From Toxonevra muliebris (taxonomy: Eukaryota; Arthropoda; Insecta; Diptera; Pallopteridae), in assembly GCA_963691655.1 (NCBI GenBank), contig OY829329.1:64722852-64786851 (forward strand): a stretch of 64,000 nucleotides of DNA. The letters run 5' to 3'. This document shows positions 22,588 to 33,670 of this stretch, piece by piece (position 1 is the stretch's first letter; each line of letters opens with the position of its first letter). Position numbers and translations under genes: made by a program. A model generated the notes under the pieces. It had not been told where the DNA came from, did not search any database, and saw only the letters and a program-made list of their open reading frames with translations.

Positions 22588-25500
22588 GACCTGATTTTAT
22601 TTACTCTCCTCTGGTTTTCTCTTCTCTTCTTTCTTCCCTCTTCTTTCCTCGCCTTTTATGTTTTTACTTTACCTTTATTCTCCTCTTCCAAGTTTCAATT
22701 TTGGATTTTATTCCTGTTTCCAAGAAAAATAATTTATATTAAATACTTCATTGTTTTCAGGTTTCAATAAAGTTCTTAATTTTCTAAAAACATCACCCAT
22801 ACAAAAAAAAACACTATATTAGAAACATACTCGATTGCTTAATTTGAGAAGACTAAGCAAAAAAAAAAAAAACAAAAAAAACATACAAAGTGAATAAAGC
22901 AAAGTACCTACTCTATATTGTAATTTGTACAATTTTTGCCGAAGAGCACTGTAAAATTTACAAGAGACTAGTTTTCTAAGGTTTATTGGTACTAAAGTAT
23001 AACATCGTAATGTTACACACACCACTGTATGAGAGTTATATGAAATTTATGTTAATGCTTACAGCGAACTGTTATGAGAGTGCTCTGTTACTTTGCTGCT
23101 CTGTTCTACATTTCTTAGCTCATTTAATGTTAGCGCATGCTAACTCAATGCTCAATCTTTTACTCTCTTTTACTCTCTTCTCGCTTCCTTCGTGAAATAC
23201 CATTAGTTAAAATTTATAATGGAACTGCTTTAGTTGTTGTTATCAGTTGTGAAGAATAACAACAAGCCTTATTTACATAAATTTTTTGAAGCATACTTTA
23301 AGGCATATTTCAAGTATCTCTATTGGTAGCCAGTAAAATTTTATAATTTCATACTTATGAAGGGCATTAATTTCAGTGAGACCTTAAAAGTATTTAATGT
23401 CTCTATACAGTTATAGACAAATTAATTTTCACACTATTTTCATATTTGATTATATATGGTATGAGTTTTTATCAACTAAATTTAATAAAAAAATAAATAA
23501 TGACTGCCTAATTAAATTTTTCAGACTTAAGTGTAATATAATAATTGAGGTCATAAAATCTTGTATCTCTGTAATGATGCAGTATCATTAAAATTAATGC
23601 AAATGGCATATAATTTATTGAAGTACTTAATAATTTTGATATGTATGAAAGTATATCAAAAAAAATATGAAAAAAAAAGTATATGCGTAAATAAAAAACA
23701 CACTCATTCAGATTTCAGCACTAAGATATATGTAAAAATGATATGCTTAAATGTATAGTTTGTAGTATATCAAGTCACTTTTTGCCGCACTTTTATTTTT
23801 TTTTTTTTTTTTTTTTTGCTTTTTACCAACTGTATAACTGTCATTTTGGGTCACACTAAAAGTGCACACTCATTTTCATACATATGTACATAAGTGAATA
23901 TGTATGTGTAAGTAGTCGTCTGTATGTTTATTACAAACGCAAAATGGACACGATTTAAATCCCTCAAGCTGTGTACCACATGTGGCTATTTTATAATAAT
24001 ATAATAATGGATGTAGACGTCCACTACACACAAATAGAGTAGCGAGAGAGAAAGAGAAAGATAGAGAAAAGGAGAGCAAGGGAGACCGAAAAACATACGC
24101 ACACATTTGAACATACATTCAGCTCCACCAGCAGCAGCATCATCAACAACGTTTCATTACATGTACACTACGTACGCAGCGTAGAGTATCGTCCGCACTT
24201 AATATGCACGACAACTACGCACTGCGAATGTATAGCATCACACCTCTCTTCATCCCATCTCATTTCACCGTCAGTACTTCTGGCTACTCTTGGCTGCTGC
24301 CGCTATCATGGGACACCCAACAACAACAACAACAGCTTGGCAGGGCAACGCGTATGACAGCACACATTATTAAGGTAAAGATATACGTCACACCCACATC
24401 CTTACCTTTCTCTAGTCGCCTCTGCCCGAAAACAAAAAACAACTTATGGTCACTCATACGCCGTGGGTCACCCACCATCACGTTGCTATTTTCCCCCTGT
24501 TTTGCGTTTTTTATGCCTTTTTACTTAAGTTTTTGTTGTTGTTTCGTTTGGTCACGAAGTTATTCTTACATTTTTTATGCTCGCACTCGCAGGACATACA
24601 GCGACGTGGCGTGTCCTTGCAAAACCACAATTTTCACATTTTCTTTCTTTTTTTTTTTTAGCTCTGCTTTTTTTAACGTTTTTTTTTCAGTTTTTAGTAA
24701 GCTTTTTTTTTTCTTTATTATTTTCATCTGGTTTTCAGGTTTGCTTTTTTTTGTGTGTATATTGTATGCTTTAAGAACTCAATGATTTATATTAAATGAT
24801 AATGTTGTAGTAGCACTAGTGGCAGAAGCTGTGAGAAATGTTGAAATCTCATTATTTCAGTTTTTATTATGTATGTGTATGTGTGTGTGTGTGTGTAGGG
24901 TTCCACCCATCTACTTGTTTTGGTGTGTATGTAAATTCAAAAAAAAATTTCACAGTTGAGATGAAAATAAATTATTTTTATTTTTTTTTTCTTTTCTTTT
25001 TTTATTATGTTAAAATGTATGTTAAATTGTTGACTGCGGCGAACAGAAGGACAGAAAATAGAAATTCATAAGGGGAAAAGCAAACAGTGCTTTTGCAAAA
25101 TACATTCATATATTAAAATTCAAATTGAAATTAAATAATTTGTAATAAGTTGTTGAAAGTTTCATGGCAGCGCTAATTTTTAAAATATGCTTACAATAAT
25201 TAGCTTTGCCGCAGTGCTTCAAAAAATTTTTGTTTATGTTTAAAATAATTTTTTGGAGATTGTATTGATTTGAGTGCGTAGTTTTCAAAGCATTTCTGAA
25301 TTCATTTGCCAAAACTATTAAAAATCATAAAGAATTTGTTCGTAACAAATTTTGTTTAACCCTAACTCTTTCCTCCCTCTTTGTATTCAATAAGAATCTT
25401 TTTCAAACCCCTTGAATTTCATGCTCGTAGAAGTTAGATAAGTTCAAAAAAGTGAATTTCAACTGATATTATTAATATTGTTTTCTTCCAAAATGTTCCG

Positions 25501-25898
25501 GATAATATTTTCTTTAGAAACTAACTACTTTTCTCTTTGATTTAATATACATTTTATTATCTTAACATTGATTTTTATATTTTTAATGGATTTTTGAAAA
25601 AGTTAGTTTTTAGCAAATTATTGAATTCCAAAGAGATTTCATTCATATATCCAAAATAGAGAAGATGTTAGCATATCGATATCTTCACGCCAAAGTAGCA
25701 TATCGATATCTTCACGCTTAACCAACAGAAAGATTATTTTTCATAAAGCGCAAAAAACGTCTTACAATCAAGTAGTTTTGGATATTAAACCAGAAAAGAC
25801 TTTAATTTCGATTTACTATTATGACACAACAAACGAGCAGCCCATGTAGAGCCTAGATTGAACTTTTCACATCCATTCATGTTGTGTAAGTTATATTT
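22588..25898. other. AT-rich non-coding stretch
   Basis: T/A tracts (22858-22880, 23793-23817, 24650-24720), a GT run (24876-24896), short CAG/CAA triplets near 24130 and 24310, and a direct repeat TAGCATATCGATATCTTCAC at 25668-25709. No gene was recognised. The 193-codon frame at 24204 is Phe/Tyr/Cys-rich low complexity. Confidence 0.45.
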
Positions 25899-26105
25899 GA
25901 CAGGCTGAGAGTAAAAGTAAGAACAAAAATGGTTTAACAATTCTTTCTGAGCAAGAACAGCATAGTTTTTTATTCTGTTTTCGCTCTGAACATATTTCTT
26001 TTCACTTTTGTTCAGAACATATTTCGTTTTGCTTTTGCTCTTAAGTAAAATTATTCCATTTTTTTCTGAATGTAGAAGTTATACCAGTTTTCCTCTCAGC
26101 CTCTC
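25899..26105 (-). mobile_element. MITE family F, shortened inverted copy (207 bp)
   Basis: The ends are GACAGGCTGAGAG and CCTCTCAGCCTCTC. It is the reverse orientation of the 6210/6563 copies and about 100 bp shorter through internal loss. It abuts a transposase fragment. Confidence 0.6.
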
Positions 26106-26109
26106 ATTT

Positions 26110-26410
26110 ATACACGAATGGAAGAAACCTACAGTTCCTGTGAGATGTCACAACGCGCGATCAAGCGAGAATATTGCTGCTGTTGCTGAAAGTTCAGCTG
26201 AAGACCCAAATCTCTCGATTCCTCGTCCTATCCTATCTGACTTTTTGTGGCCTCAATTAGATGACATGAGCCTGGATAACATGTGGTTCCAACAAGACGG
26301 CGCAACGTATCTCTGGAGCTACGTTATCCCAACTTATCGCTGGTTTATCCCAACAAACCAACAACAATTGACCAACTGGGTAACAACATCATTCAAATCA
26401 TTGCACTAGG
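26110..26410 (+). pseudogene. Internally deleted mariner-like transposase fragment
   Basis: The frame reads RSSENIAAVAESSAEDPNLS and then IPR, the DNA-binding region of a common insect mariner-like transposase. It jumps to FLWPQLDDMSLDNMWFQQDG, which carries the second catalytic Asp, and then to YLWSYV, normally near the third catalytic residue. Two long stretches are missing. What follows (NQQQLTNW) is a short C-terminal remnant. Its right side meets the 142-bp satellite. Confidence 0.6.
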
Positions 26411-26454
26411 GGGTATTTGACAGCAAAAGCTGACTAAAATTTTTTTTATTCAAA

Positions 26455-27912
26455 ATCGGGTAGAAGCCACGCCCACCCGCCATACAAGTCAAATTTTCGA
26501 AGCGTGATGTCAGGCAAAATACTGAAGTAAATCAAATAATCACATTTATTTATATTATAGCATATAAAACATTTAGTATGAAAATCAACTAAATCCCTCG
26601 GTAACCACGCCCACCTCCTAAATATGTGAAATTTTTAAAGAGTGATGTCACGAAAAATACTAAAGTAAACTCAATAGGGTTAGACACACTACTTTATATT
26701 AGCATAGGTAATGTTGGGTATGAAAATCAACCAAATCCCTTGGAAACCACGCCCACCTTCTATAAATGTGAAGTTTTTGAAGAGTGATATCAGGAAAAAT
26801 ACTGAAGTAAATTCAATACAGTTTGACGCACTATTTTATATTAGCATAGGTAATATTGGATACGAAAATGAGCCAAATCCCTCAGTAACCACGCCCACCC
26901 TCCATATAAGTGAAATTTTCAAAGCGTGATATCAGGCAAAATACTGAAGTAAATTAAATGAAACTAATCACACTTATTTATATTAGCATATAACACATTT
27001 AGTATGAAAATCAACCAAATCCCTCAGTAACCACGCCCACCCTCCATATAAGTGAAATTTTCAAAGCGTGATATCAGGCAAAATACTGAAGTAAATTAAA
27101 TGAAACTAATCACACTTATTTATATTAGCATATAACACATTTAGTATGAAAATCAACCAAATCCCTCGGTAACCACACCCACCCTCCATATAAGTGAAAT
27201 TTTCAAAGCGTGATATCAGGCAAAATACTGAAGTAAATTCAATACAGTTCGACACACTATTTTATATTAGCATAGGTAATATTGGGTACGAAAATGAGCC
27301 AAATCCCTCGGTAACCACGCCCACCCTCCATATAAGTGAAATTTTCAAAGCGTGATATCAGGCAAAATACTGAAGTAAATTAAATGAAACTAAACACACT
27401 TATTTATATTAGCATATAACACATTTAGTATGAAAATCAACCAAATCCCTCGGTAACCACGCCCACCCTCCATATAAGTGAAATTTTTAAAGCGTGATAT
27501 CAGGCAAAATACTGAAGTAAATTAAATGAAACTAATCACACTTATTTATATTAGCATATAACACATTTAGTATGAAAATCAACCAAATCCCTCAGTAACC
27601 ACGCCCACCCTCCATATAAGTGAAATTTTCAAAGCGTGATATCAGGCAAAATACTGAAGTAAATTAAATGAAACTAATCACACTTATTTATATTAGCATA
27701 TAACACATTTAGTATGAAAATCAACCAAATCCCTCAGTAACCACGCCCACCCTCCATATAAGTGAAATTTTTAAAGCGTGATATCAGGCAAAATACTGAA
27801 GTAAATTAAATGAAACTAATCACACTTATTTATATTAGCATATAACACATTTAGTATGAAAATCAACCAAATCCATCGGTAACCACGCCCACCCTCCATA
27901 TAAGTGAAATAT
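26455..27912 (+). repeat. 142-bp satellite array, about 10.5 units
   Basis: The phrase CCACGCCCACC recurs at 26467, 26605, 26747, 26889, 27031, 27173 (one change), 27315, 27457, 27599, 27741 and 27883. The spacing is 138 once and then exactly 142. Each unit contains AGTGAAATTTTCAAAGCGTG, ATATCAGGCAAAATACTGAA and ATCAACCAAATCCCTCGG. Two sub-types differ in the linker: CATATAACACATTTAG (type a) and CATAGGTAATATTGG (type b). The order is a b b a a b a a a a. The array stops abruptly after AGTGAAAT at 27912. Confidence 0.95.
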
Positions 27913-28200
27913 GTAAGTTGTTTGGAAAGATATAGAAGAACTTCCTGTGTAATAGATATAAGAACACCTATTTTAATAATTAAAAATAATAACATAATAT
28001 GGTCAAATGTGAAAATCAAATCTGGAATTCACTTAGAAAAGTTTGGTTATTTCCCGGAGGGGCAGTAAAAGCACTTCAAAATTTTGCAAACCAATTGATG
28101 ATAGTCTAATATAATAGATAATGAATATATAACGAGGACTCACGAAAGAAACAACTTTAGTACCATATATATGGAAGAAAATCCTCAATTTTTAGACATA

Positions 28201-29531
28201 CCACCTTGATCAAAAAGTTCCTGGAATAACCACTGTGTGGCGCTCACATCGTTCCGATTTGAGTTCTGTTTTTCTTTTGTTAAGTTAGTACATCTGTTGT
28301 TGATATTCTCTTTAAATGTTAGCTTGACATTTGCAAAACTTATGGAGCCAAGAGTACATCTATCTCTGTGTGTGTTGGCGATTTTTTACAATTTTAGAAA
28401 TGGATTTAAATTTGCAACAGCGAACTTGTATTAAATTTTGCGTAAAAACGGATTTAATGATGCGCGAACGAACGTTGGAAATGTTGGAAAAGTGTTTCCG
28501 CAACGATTCTCTAAAGAAAACGGTCGTTTACCAATGGCACGAGCGGTTCAAAAGTGGTCGTGAGTCAATCGAAGATGATGAACGCAGTAGCAGACCATCG
28601 ACATCGAAAACCGACGAAAACGAATTGATAAAGTAAAATAAATTTTGGTCAATAACCGCAAATTAACCATCAGAGAGATAGTGGAGGACTTGAACACTGC
28701 GTATGGATCCGTTCAAGACATTTTGGTTAATGTTTTGGGTTTCCGTCGTGTAGCAGCAAAATTGGTGCAAAAAGACCTCAATTTCATGCAAAAAAGAGAC
28801 CGTGTTGACGTCGCAAAAGACATGATTTGCGAGGCTGAATCCGATTCGACATTCATCGAAAGGATCATTACTGGAGACGAGACGTGGGTTTATGAGTACG
28901 ACACGCAATCCAGACATCAGGCAAGTGAATGGCATTCACCAAATGAGCCGAGACCAAAAAAACCACGTCGTTTTTAGTCTAAAAAGAAGGCAATGCTCAC
29001 GGTTTTCATGGATTACAACTGTGTAGTGTATCATGAATTTTTGCCAGAAGGCCAGACAGTAAACAAAGAGTATTATTTGGGCGTTATGAGACGTTTGCGT
29101 GAAGCAATTCGCCAAAAGAGACTAGAATTGTGGACAGAAAACTCGTGGATTTTGCACCATGATAACGCACCGTCACACAGTGGCATCATTATTCGTAATT
29201 TTTTGACGAAAAATCCAACAAATACCATCCAACAGCCACCGAATTCAACTGATTTGGCTCCCTGTGACTTTTTTCTGTTCAATCGAGTTAAAAAACCATT
29301 ACAGGGAACGCGTTTCAGCAGCCGAGAGGAAGAAATGGAAAAATCGCACGAAGCACTGATGGACATACCGAAAATCGAATATTAAAAGTGTTTCGAGGAA
29401 TGGATCAAGCGCTGGCATAAGTGTGTTGCAGTCGATGGGGATTACTTTGAAGGGGACAATATAGATTTAGATGAATAAACTTGTATTTTTAGTTTTCTGA
29501 ATGAATTCCGGGAACTTTTTGATCAAGGTGG
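28201..29531 (+). mobile_element. Full-length mariner element, 1331 bp, with dead transposase
   Basis: The terminal inverted repeats start CCACCTTGATCAAAAAGTTC at both ends (about 26 of 27 positions agree). TA target duplications lie at 28199-28200 and 29532-29533. Its length is normal for mariner. The enclosed transposase is broken (see 28400-29478), so this copy cannot move by itself. Confidence 0.95.
28400..29478 (+). pseudogene. Mariner transposase (DD34D), inactivated
   Basis: Begins MDLNLQQRTCIKFCVKTDLM with the paired helix-turn-helix region (KTVVYQWHERFKSGRESIED). Catalytic motifs: first Asp in TGDETWVYEYD, second in HHDNAPSH, third in DLAPCDFFLF, with 34 residues between the last two, so DD34D. 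The end reads GDYFEGDNIDLDE. Damage: a TAA and frame change near 28636, a TAG at 28975 after KKPRRF, and a TAA at 29383 after KIEY. Wording such as YEYD and WHSPNEPRPKKPR recalls the vertumnana/rosa-type mariners of flies. That subfamily assignment is tentative. Confidence 0.9.
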
Positions 29532-29854
29532 TATTTTGAAATAAATTTTAAAAATAAAAAAAGATTTTAATTCAAAAAAAATGATATACCATTAGTTGAA
29601 GGTTGTTCCATCATCAAAAAATTATTCAAAATGATCTGTTTTTTCTGAAATTGCTCTTCAAAGCACAGAAAAAATTTAATTTTGCCATTGCACGCAACCA
29701 ACAATAAAAATACGGCAACTGTGACAACTTATAACTAAAGTACTAAATCAGATAGGACAATATTTTTTTTGCTAGTGAAGCAGAATTTTATCGCCTTTAA
29801 TTCGATATCCAAAAATTTTATATATCTCAAAAAAAAATTTTTTAATTTTGGTCA

Positions 29855-29975
29855 GAAAATCGAGTGCAATACTCCAGTGTGCATTGGTGAGATCCAGCCC
29901 GACTTATGCTACAGAATCACACAAAACTTGTCGCCTCGGATGAAACCGTGTAAACGAAGCTGCGGTATTAAATGC
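29855..29975 (+). pseudogene. Possible C-terminal scrap of a mariner-like transposase
   Basis: The frame reads CIGEIQPDLCYRITQNLSPR and then MKPCKRSCG. This resembles the last helix of insect mariner-like transposases (IGEIRPxLxxKVxxNxxxRxxxCxRSxGGH). It may belong to the same family as the fragment at 26110-26410; the mariner copy and satellite lie between them. The match is short. Confidence 0.35.
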
Positions 29976-30067
29976 ATATGGTATTAAATGCACGTTAATT
30001 CTTGATTCGTTGTATACAATTTTAAAGTTCAGACACGTTTAATGAAAAACCTGTTATAAAACTGTAA

Positions 30068-30387
30068 GGTTAGGTTAGGTTGGAGTGGCTGTCGAGAGAC
30101 ACACTTAGGCCTGAACGACCCATTGTGATACCACATAGTTGGACCTACAGTTTAACGCCGATTCCGAACGGCGGTGTGACAATTTTTTATCGGCTTGGTG
30201 GTTTTGCCATTACCAACCAATGTTTGTACTTGTACACTATCTTATAATTCTCATACACTTCATATTGATAGTGAATATAAGAAAGTAATGAAAATTAACC
30301 ACCAGACGAAGACGGGAATCGAACCTGAACCTCCCAGATGAAAGTCTAGTGCACTATCCACTAGGCTATCGAGGTCGTCTAAAAAAC
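30068..30387 (-). mobile_element. tRNA-derived SINE with 13-bp target duplication
   Basis: It is flanked by an exact 13-bp repeat TATAAAACTGTAA at 30055-30067 and 30388-30400. On the minus strand the head (30380 to about 30305) has an A box TAGCCTAGTGG (30368-30358) and a B box GGTTCGATTCC (30325-30315) with tRNA-like spacing, and CTTTCAT in the anticodon-loop position (TTC, as in Glu tRNA). Several stem pairs are broken, so it is not a working tRNA gene. A body of about 220 bp follows, ending in a tail of CCAACCTAACCTAACC. Confidence 0.85.
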
Positions 30388-30477
30388 TATAAAACTGTAA
30401 AGAACAAAGCAAAAATTTTATTGTAACCAACAGCATAAAGTTTGCATTTCTTTTTTTTTTTTTTTTTTTGAGTTTCA

Positions 30478-31120
30478 GTTAGGGGCCATTTACATATTAC
30501 GTAACGCAATTTTTGATCAATTTTGACCCCTTCCCCTGGTTGTAACGCCATGTAACAGAACGACCGAACATTTTCAGGTCGAGATATGATTTTTAAAGTG
30601 AAATAAAAAAAATACAATGTCCCAGAAACTGATCCATTTAACCCATATCGTCCTGGTACTAGATGCCATAATCCAATTTGGAAAATTTTCAAAACGCATT
30701 TTTCATATGTCTTCAGGAAGAAAAGACAAAAAAAAACAACAAATGGTTTCTGAATTTTAGATGGTATAGTAGTTTTTGGCTCACCCCAAGGAAATAAGGT
30801 GACCAGGTGCAAAAATATTTCTATGCAACATCATGAGCAACAAGTATTTCCTGAGATCAACTGTATTTAACAAAGTATTTTAGAAGTTATTATAAGTTAA
30901 AAACAGAACAAATGAATTTTTGTTGAATTTTGCTTATTTCTCCATACATTTTTTTTACAAAAGTTTGGTCAGCTGTAGCCTCAGAAAAATATATAAGGCC
31001 TTTGAAGTTATAATTTCCTCAACAAGCAACAAATCCATAGAAATTTGAGCAAGTATTAATTTTTAAATTCTATAAATGGAAATTTACGATTGAGATTATT
31101 TTCATGAAATGAAAACGAGT
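30478..31120 (-). repeat. Dispersed repeat family K, uninterrupted copy
   Basis: The left edge reads AGGGGCCATTTACATATTAC then GTAACGC, a terminus-like phrase. On the minus strand the copy contains GAGGCTACAGCTGACCAAAC, ACCTGGTCACCTTATTTCC, CCAAAAACTACTATACCATC and GGACGATATGGGTTAAATGG, in the same order as 55700-56020 plus 56710-56725. Positions 30650-30657 are the empty equivalent of the 56029-56701 insertion. Confidence 0.65.
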
Positions 31121-32369
31121 TTGCGATCTGTTAAATAAAAAATTTAAAATTTCAAAATGTTACTGCTATCCACCTAGAATTTATAAAATTCTTACCATAA
31201 TTTATAACATAAATGCTTTTTTTTTTTATATAATTTTGAATGAAAAAGTTCAAGTACAGAATTTCTATCTTTTTCTAAACATCTCTCTTTTTTACGTTCA
31301 TTCTCCCACTACCAACTCTGTGTAGAAAACGTATGTGCGAGTCTGGAACTGAAAATACTCAATAAAAGGAAATTAACTCATTTCCACATAAATTAGTTGC
31401 GTATTTCTTATTATGCGTCGATTATGATTAACGATGTGCCATAAATATCACATTGATGCTGCCTGCCTGCCTGCCACCCTGAGCAACAAAGAGAAGAGAA
31501 CGCGGTAGCTAACAAGAGAACGAAGAATGCAATATGAATGAAAGCCAATGAGAAAGAGAAGCGAGGAGTAAAAAAACTATTATTAATACAACTAGTTAGT
31601 AGTATATATGTGCATGCATAGGTGCTAGGTACTAGGGTAGTTGGGTAGTTAAGTAGGTATGCTGGTAGATATGTTGGTAGTATTATTTATATAGCCTTAA
31701 GTTATGTATGAAGAAAACATACGAAATTCCACAAACAATTTTTTTCTTTCTTTCCACCAACATCAACTTCTTTTCAACTTCTTTTCAACTTCTTCTTTTT
31801 CTTATTATAGTATGATTCTCAACTAATATTTATGGGAACAGCTTGTAGGCAATTTATCTCTTATACTCACAGTTGTGTGTGTGTGTGTTTACAACTTCCC
31901 AGCGGTAAATAGAAGCACTAGAATAGCGCTAAAAAAGGGCTTGATTGCAAGCACTTAAGAGCATGGCACAAGCACATGTGTTCCATATAAATTTTAACAT
32001 TGCATATCCTAGGAGACAAGCACTTGTTTAGTGCAGTACTTTTAGCGCTAAACAAGCGCAAGAAAGAATGCGTTAGATAGGCACTTCCGCTCATTCATTC
32101 GCTGCTTCGTGCTTACTTTAGTTGAGAAAGAGAGGAGAGAGAAAAAATATCGAGTTCGATTCATGCATTCATAATTTTTCATTGCTGCGCCATTTTATTT
32201 TCTTTTTTGTATGTTTTAAACCAAAATATATATATATATATGGGACATTCTCTGTAATGGGAGACCTCCCCCCCCCTGTCCAAAATTGGTTAAGCTATTG
32301 GGAGTATGAATGTATAAACTCGTATTTTTTCGTAATTTGTACATTTATTGTGAAAAAGTGATTATAAAT

Positions 32370-33328
32370 TTATTCTTTAAGGTATTGTCCATCGTTAGCC
32401 ACAACCTTTTCCCATCTTTCTGGTAGCATACGGATTCCGCGCCGAAAGAACTCCTCATCTTTTGAGGCTATTCACGAATCGACCCATTTTTTGAGTTCTT
32501 CGAAAGAACGGAAGTGCTGTTCAGCCAGGCCATGTGTCATCGATCGGAACAAGTGGTAATCAGAAGGAGCAATGTCTGGAGAATACGGCGGGTGGGGTAG
32601 CATTTCCCATTTCAGCGTTTCCAAGTCAGTTTTTACTTGCCTTGCAACATGCGGCCGAGCATTGTCTTGCTGAAGAATAACTTCGTCGTGTCTATTCTCC
32701 TATTCTGGCCTCTTTTCCTTTAATGCTCGGCTCAAACGCATCAATTGTAGTCGGTAGCGGTCGCCAGTGATCGTTTCATTCGGTTTCAACAGCTCATAAT
32801 ACACGACACCTCTCATATCCCACCAAAAATACAGCATAAGCTTGGATCTATGGATGTTCGGCTTTGCCGTTGATGTTGATGTATGTCCGGGCGGTCCCCA
32901 TGATTTTTTACGCTTTTGGTTATCGTAACGTATTCACTTTTCATCGCCAGTCACAATACGATGCAGAAAACCCTTTCTTTTCTGTCGCAGTTCACATGTG
33001 AAAAATCGTCATTCGACGTCTCTCGGCTTCAATTCGTACGGCACCCAATTTCCTTACTTTTGAATCATTCCCAATGCTTTTAATCGTTTAGAAATGATTG
33101 ATTGATCAACTCCTAAGTTCTTGTTGCGTTTGACATGAATCTTCTTCGAGTAATGCCTTCAATTCTTCATCTTCGAACTTTTTCGGGCCGCCTGAACGTT
33201 CCCTGTCTTCAACATCAAAATCACCACTTTTGAAACAGGCATACCAAACCTGACACATTCTAACGTCTATAGCACAGTCAGGATAAGCTTCAGTGAGTAA
33301 ACGATGTGCTTCAGTTATTTTTCACGGG
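32370..33328 (-). pseudogene. Mariner transposase (DD34D), inactivated and N-terminally cut
   Basis: Reading the minus strand: AHRLLTEAYPDCAIDVRMCQ and CFKSGDFDVEDRERSGGPKK (DNA-binding part), GDEK*IRYDN (first catalytic Asp; Trp replaced by a stop), GPPGHTSTSTAKPNI, VILQQDNARPH (second Asp), PPYSPDIAPSDYHLF (third Asp; 34 residues between the last two), and a C-terminus of RWEKVVANDGQYLKE. Stops also replace residues after EKRPE and after WVDS, and frame shifts lie near 33130. The first coding part is cut by the foldback element at 33329. This is a different mariner lineage from the copy at 28201. Confidence 0.85.
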
Positions 33329-33670
33329 AAATGTTACATGTCGTCCCTAACCTCAAAAAATGAAAAATCCCAAAAAACTTTTTTTCGTGTCTCATGTGTC
33401 CCAAATCACCAGAAAACTTCCCAAAAAAACTTATTCTTCATTATCAATTTTGTTTTCACTCTAATAAAGCACCGCAAAGAAAACAGAGATTTACTAAGTT
33501 CACGTCGTTGTTTCTGGGTAACGCTAAAAGATTGTTACAGCCAAGTGAAGGAATGAAAATTGAAAAATAAGTCATTTGAAAAGTTTTCTGATGATTTGGG
33601 ACACGTGAGACACGAAAAAAATTTTTTGGGATTTTTCATTTTTTGAGATTAAGGACGACACATAACATTT
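33329..33670. mobile_element. Foldback MITE inside the second mariner (342 bp)
   Basis: The arms of about 95 bp are inverted copies. The left begins AAATGTTACATGTCGTCC, runs through AAAAAATGAAAAATCCCAAA and reaches GTGTCCCAAATCA. The right carries TGATTTGGGACACGTGAGAC, TTGGGATTTTTCATTTTTTG and GGACGACACATAACATTT. It interrupts the transposase frame. I could not define a target duplication. Confidence 0.7.

Noticed and set aside
24204..24785. 193-codon plus-strand frame, the second longest in the window
   Set aside because: Composition is dominated by T tracts (Phe, Leu, Tyr, Cys). There is no recognisable domain, and it crosses several homopolymers.
26455..27912. CRISPR-like repeat/spacer array
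   Set aside because: The whole 142-bp unit is conserved, with no variable spacers, in eukaryotic DNA.
30068..30083. GGTTAGGTTAGGTTGG as an insect telomere (TTAGG) remnant
   Set aside because: It is the tail of the SINE, lies inside its target duplication, and has only two to three units. Flies also lack TTAGG telomeres.
30305..30380. Functional Glu tRNA gene
   Set aside because: The A and B boxes are good, but several anticodon and D-stem pairs fail, and the sequence continues into a SINE body.
33293..33556. 87-codon plus-strand frame
   Set aside because: It spans the junction of the dead mariner and the foldback insert; a by-product of the repeats.
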